Shown here: piece by piece, positions 60,688-64,000 of the stretch
How positions within the stretch are numbered: the stretch's first letter is position 1
Layout of the letters: the number at the start of each line of letters is the position of its first letter
Assembly: GCA_904063045.1 (NCBI GenBank)
Contig: CAJFCJ010000021.1
Span: 744,001-808,000, forward strand
Length of the DNA stretch: 64,000 nt
Direction: 5' to 3'
DNA from: Dimorphilus gyrociliatus
Lineage: Eukaryota > Annelida > Polychaeta > Dinophilidae
The notes under the pieces: generated by a model
The model's database searches: none
What the model saw: only the letters and a program-made list of their open reading frames with translations
Told to the model about the DNA's origin: nothing
Program-made: the position numbers and the translations under genes

Positions 60688-61196
60688 AACACTGTCTCTT
60701 CTTTATTTTCTATGACAATAAAAATAAATAATATTTCAAATCTTAACTTGGATTCAATTGAATTAAAGAGAAAAGATTGCAATTACCTGTATAAAGTTTA
60801 TATATTACATGTCTTGGATACTGATTAATATAGTCCTTTGATATATGTTATATATACAGTATATATATATATATATATATACATTTAATACTATTATATT
60901 TTTTCAAACAATTCAAGCTGCTATTTGTTTCGAAAACTAAGCGGAAAAATTTTGCAGTATTAGTAAGAATTCAAGGGAAAAAGAGTTAGAATTTGTAGAA
61001 CAGTAGCATGCAATTCAAGACTTCTAAGCGTAATAGATTAGAGGGAAGTTAATCTATCAATATTTGTGATTCAATATATGCTTTAATATTTTTTTGTTCT
61101 TATTCTATTAATTCCATTCGTTTGTGATAAGTCCATAACATAAAAATTTTATAATTCGTTCGGAAAACGAAAATTATAAAGAGAGCTTCATCAGTT
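60688..61196. other. Convergent intergenic region RSPH14/UCK
   Basis: No gene is recognised. AATAAA motifs lie just past the RSPH14 stop (60718-60730). A TATACAGTATA plus (TA)n tract lies at about 60853-60882. Confidence 0.5.
60853..60882. repeat. TATACAGTATA plus (TA)n
   Basis: A TA array containing TACAGTA (60855-60861), of the same kind as the arrays at 20891, 23511 and 26187. Confidence 0.85.
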
Positions 61197-62485
61197 TCAG
61201 TGTGGTCGGACCGTTATTGAATCCGAGTTGTGTCTATCTCGTAAACTTTCTACTCGGGGTTTCATTAATTCTTCAATATGTTGTACTATCAGATCAACAG
61301 CAACCGTATTATCCGATCCTCTAGGTATTATAACATCAGAGTGTTGTTTTGTGGGTAGGCAAAATTCTTCAAAAGCAGGTTTAACGAATTGTGTATATTG
61401 ATTTAAGACATTTTCTAAACCTCTTCCGTTCTTCTCCGTATCGTTTAGCACTGTTGATAATGACTGTCAATAGATGCCGTTATTACTTATTTAAAATATT
61501 ATATTACCTCTTCGAGATAGTCTTGTATCTGCGTCACTATCAACAAATAATTTCATATGAAACGAGTCTCTAATCTTTTGAAAGTAAAACGCGAGGATTC
61601 CTTCAAAAATAATAACATCAGCTGGCGGAACTTTCTGCCACTTATCCTTAGATAGCCTGTTAAATGTTAAATCCAGTATAGTGTTATATAAAGTAGCACT
61701 GTCAAAAAAATGCTATTGTTGTTACCTCTCATTCGACTTTTTATCGTAGGCCGGTACCCAGACAGTCTTTCTGTCTATTATTTGGTCAAAAGTCTTTTCT
61801 AGTAATTCAATATCGAAAGCATCTGGAAAGAAAAGACGAAAATATAAATCAATTGTTCAATGAGCATAATGATAAATGAAAGGAAAATATCCCAAATATT
61901 ATTATCTTGAATAAACTAAGAGAAGATTATTATCTTATTCTTACCGGGATGATCAAAATTATATTGTCCGTTGTTTGCTGCTTCAATATCCTCTGGATCA
62001 AGATCCTTATAAAAACTTTCCATTGCAATTACTTCTACTTTAGATTTAACCTTTTCTCCTAGTTTCTCCATGATTTTATCGCATACGGTAGTCTGTATTT
62101 TTGCATTGAATAAAGGAATCATTATAGTCATGTTTATCTTAAAATTCTTATCAAGTGACAAATATATGATAGTGATATTAAACTTTACAATTAAATTCTT
62201 TTATTGCAATTATAGCTTATCGTATATATATATATATATTCTATTAATTATTGCTATAAGAACACGATTAATCTTATCCTTGTGTACACGTGTTAAGAAG
62301 AAGATGGATTAAAATGTGTTAAAAGGTTAAAACTCGATTAAAACTTGAAAAAGTTTTAAAAGATTAAATAAAGTACTAACCTTACCAGATGCTGTACCGC
62401 CACAAACTCCAATAATAAACGGTTTTGCAGTGTTTTCGTAATCATTTAAGAAATTTCTACTATTTTTATGACTAGACGCCGCCAT
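61197..62485 (-). CDS. UCK2: Uridine-cytidine kinase (UCK1/UCK2-like)
   Basis: Phosphorylates uridine and cytidine to UMP and CMP in the cytosolic pyrimidine salvage pathway. Five exons: 62485-62381, 62092-61945, 61822-61726, 61656-61508, 61450-61197, giving 250 residues (human UCK2 261). The P-loop is [12 protein letters not shown], split by intron 1 after the Lys. It is followed by SFYKDL and [14 protein letters not shown], the nucleoside site. [13 protein letters not shown] and [15 protein letters not shown] are the Walker B-like and lid regions. [18 protein letters not shown] and ADVIIPRG-like ([11 protein letters not shown]) segments precede the family's terminal PH. A second in-frame ATG lies upstream at 62533 (adding MGDSSDNILHFRSGAK). 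The one at 62485 is preferred for its TISU context and for matching family length. UCK1 versus UCK2 is not resolved. Confidence 0.93.
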
Positions 62486-62493
62486 TTTGGCGC
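62478..62493 (-). promoter_or_regulatory. TISU/YY1-like start-codon element of UCK
   Basis: On the minus strand the start context is gccaaaatggcggcg, a near-perfect match to the TISU consensus (SAASATGGCGGC). It argues that translation begins at 62485 on a very short leader rather than at the upstream ATG at 62533. Confidence 0.5.
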
Positions 62494-62533
62494 CAGAACG
62501 GAAGTGCAGGATGTTGTCGGATGAATCGCCCAT

Positions 62534-64000
62534 CTCTCAGTAAAAATCTGCAGATTTTCAAGAAAAATTTAACCAAATACGGGTCATGAGACAGATTTTG
62601 CGTGTGATTTAGGGGAAATGACTTGTTAAAATTTAGTGAATTACGATATTTTACATCGTTTTACAACTGGTTGCTATTGACGTGTTTGCAGAATACGCCC
62701 TCTGTCGGATACTCGAATTTGACGTCATCCAGACCTTTCTATTACCCCTAAATAATTATCAACTTCATTGTAAAATAATGTTTAGAAACTATAATTTTAG
62801 CAGAGAAATTATCACAACTAAATCTTAATGTATCGACCGCCATCTTAGAAATACAACGTAATAAAGGAGCAAATAGCTCAAATTATTAACGGTTATAATG
62901 TATAAATCTGACGAAGTTAAACATAACCATATAGGCTGAGAAGAAAATGAATGACAGCTATTTGGTTAATTACGTCAGAAGTTTTAAACGAATATTGTAA
63001 TTAAATGAAGTTTTAAAGAGATTATTTTCAAATCTTTGCCATTTAGATGACGCGTTTGTTACCTCTTGTTTCTATGCTAATATCTATTTGTAGTTATTAT
63101 CCCTTCTCATATAAAGAAAACAAAAACAGTTCTCACTCCTAGAAAGCTCAATAATTCGATTTTAATATCGCTATTCAATTAACAGAGAGAAATCTTCAAC
63201 TTGGCTTAGAAATTAGAGCATAACAAGTTGGTATACGATAACAGTTTCAATGTAAGGTTTTATATAAACTATACTTGTTTATATACATCTATGCAAATGT
63301 ATATATATATATATATATATATATATTCATACGTTATATAACTTCAGTTTTTTATGCGTATACCCTAGATAAACTATTTATTAATACAAATTATGGCCTA
63401 AAGTTAAACAAATAATTCTTAAAGCAATCAATTATACTTTCCTACTTGCGTATTTTCTCGATAAGAATAATGACGTAACGCAAAAGTTTATCTTTAAACA
63501 ATTGAAAATTGAAACTTTTAACTTTCATTTTAAGAAGAAATCCAAATTTATAAAGAATAAAATAAGAACATTCTATTGTTAATAAGCTTTATATTAAATA
63601 AAACCTTTACGTTGTTCTTTTTTCTACATCTATGAATATTTAATTATTTCATCATTCAAAATTCTCCACCTGTTATAATATACAAAGAGAACATTCGCAT
63701 AGTTTACCTTTATCTTCTTCACAAGTATTCCCTCTGTCGTTGCAGTAAACGAATGAAGTTTTAAATTTGAATTTACAACTGTAAATATACTATTTACTAT
63801 GCCACGAAAAAATAAGAGAAAGGAATAAGGTTGTTTTTCTTTAAATCAATGAAAAGCCAGAATTTTTCTTCTATCTCTCTTTATAAAGTTGGCTCTTGAA
63901 AAAAAAAACTGTTCACTATTATACGTAACAGTTATTCTTATCGTTTTAATCGTTTCAACCTCGAATGTCTGTGTAACTCAATCGTGTTTGAATAAGTATA
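62534..64000. other. Upstream flank of UCK, no recognised gene
   Basis: The first 350 bases carry promoter-type signals, including a YY1-like site (ccgccatcttag near 62839-62850) and small CpG patches. A (TA)n tract lies at about 63300-63325. No coding exon is supported up to the window end. Confidence 0.5.

Noticed and set aside
1-64000. tRNA, rRNA, CRISPR, bacterial operons, viral insertions
   Set aside because: I scanned by eye for T-loop consensus, regular spaced repeats, viral polymerase motifs and Shine-Dalgarno-led gene strings and found none. Weak tRNAs could be missed without tRNAscan-SE.

Overview
The window is AT-rich nuclear DNA of an invertebrate animal. Genes are split by GT-AG introns, many of them only about 50-150 bp. 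It carries an animal-type ZMIZ transcription co-regulator, complex I NDUFA5, Arp2/3 subunit ARPC2, the ciliary protein RSPH14, and small families of peptide-receptor-like GPCRs. (TA)n, (GA)n and (CT)n tracts are everywhere. A lophotrochozoan (annelid-like) is my best guess, but the sequence does not prove it. There are no operons, CRISPR arrays or recognisable tRNA/rRNA genes.

Layout. 1-18 kb: the 3' two thirds of a ZMIZ1/2 gene (+), with large microsatellite-filled introns. It has two rival last exons and a CCAAT/YY1-rich patch that looks like an internal promoter. 18-20 kb: a CYP2-like cytochrome P450 (+) that seems to carry a one-base frameshift near its start. 21.2-23.2 kb: a single-exon leucine-rich-repeat membrane protein (+). 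26.1-28.4 kb: a six-exon secreted M14 carboxypeptidase (+) lacking the usual active-site tyrosine. 31-47.6 kb: an accessory block of two interleaved families, three Sulfotransfer_3-type sulfotransferases and three class A GPCRs. It is arranged almost as a mirror image around 38 kb and holds a decayed Tc1/mariner transposon.

48-62.5 kb is a dense housekeeping block: RNA polymerase III subunit RPC9/CRCP (-), a long multi-exon gene I could not identify (-), NDUFA5 (+), ARPC2 (-), RSPH14 (+) and uridine-cytidine kinase (-). Two head-to-head pairs, unknown gene/NDUFA5 and ARPC2/RSPH14, share short intergenic promoters. The last 1.4 kb shows no gene.

Most genes here are unrelated in pathway. The exception is the sulfotransferase/GPCR block, where both families have been copied locally. 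Exon boundaries were placed by hand from splice sites, reading phase and remembered family sequences. No database search was run.
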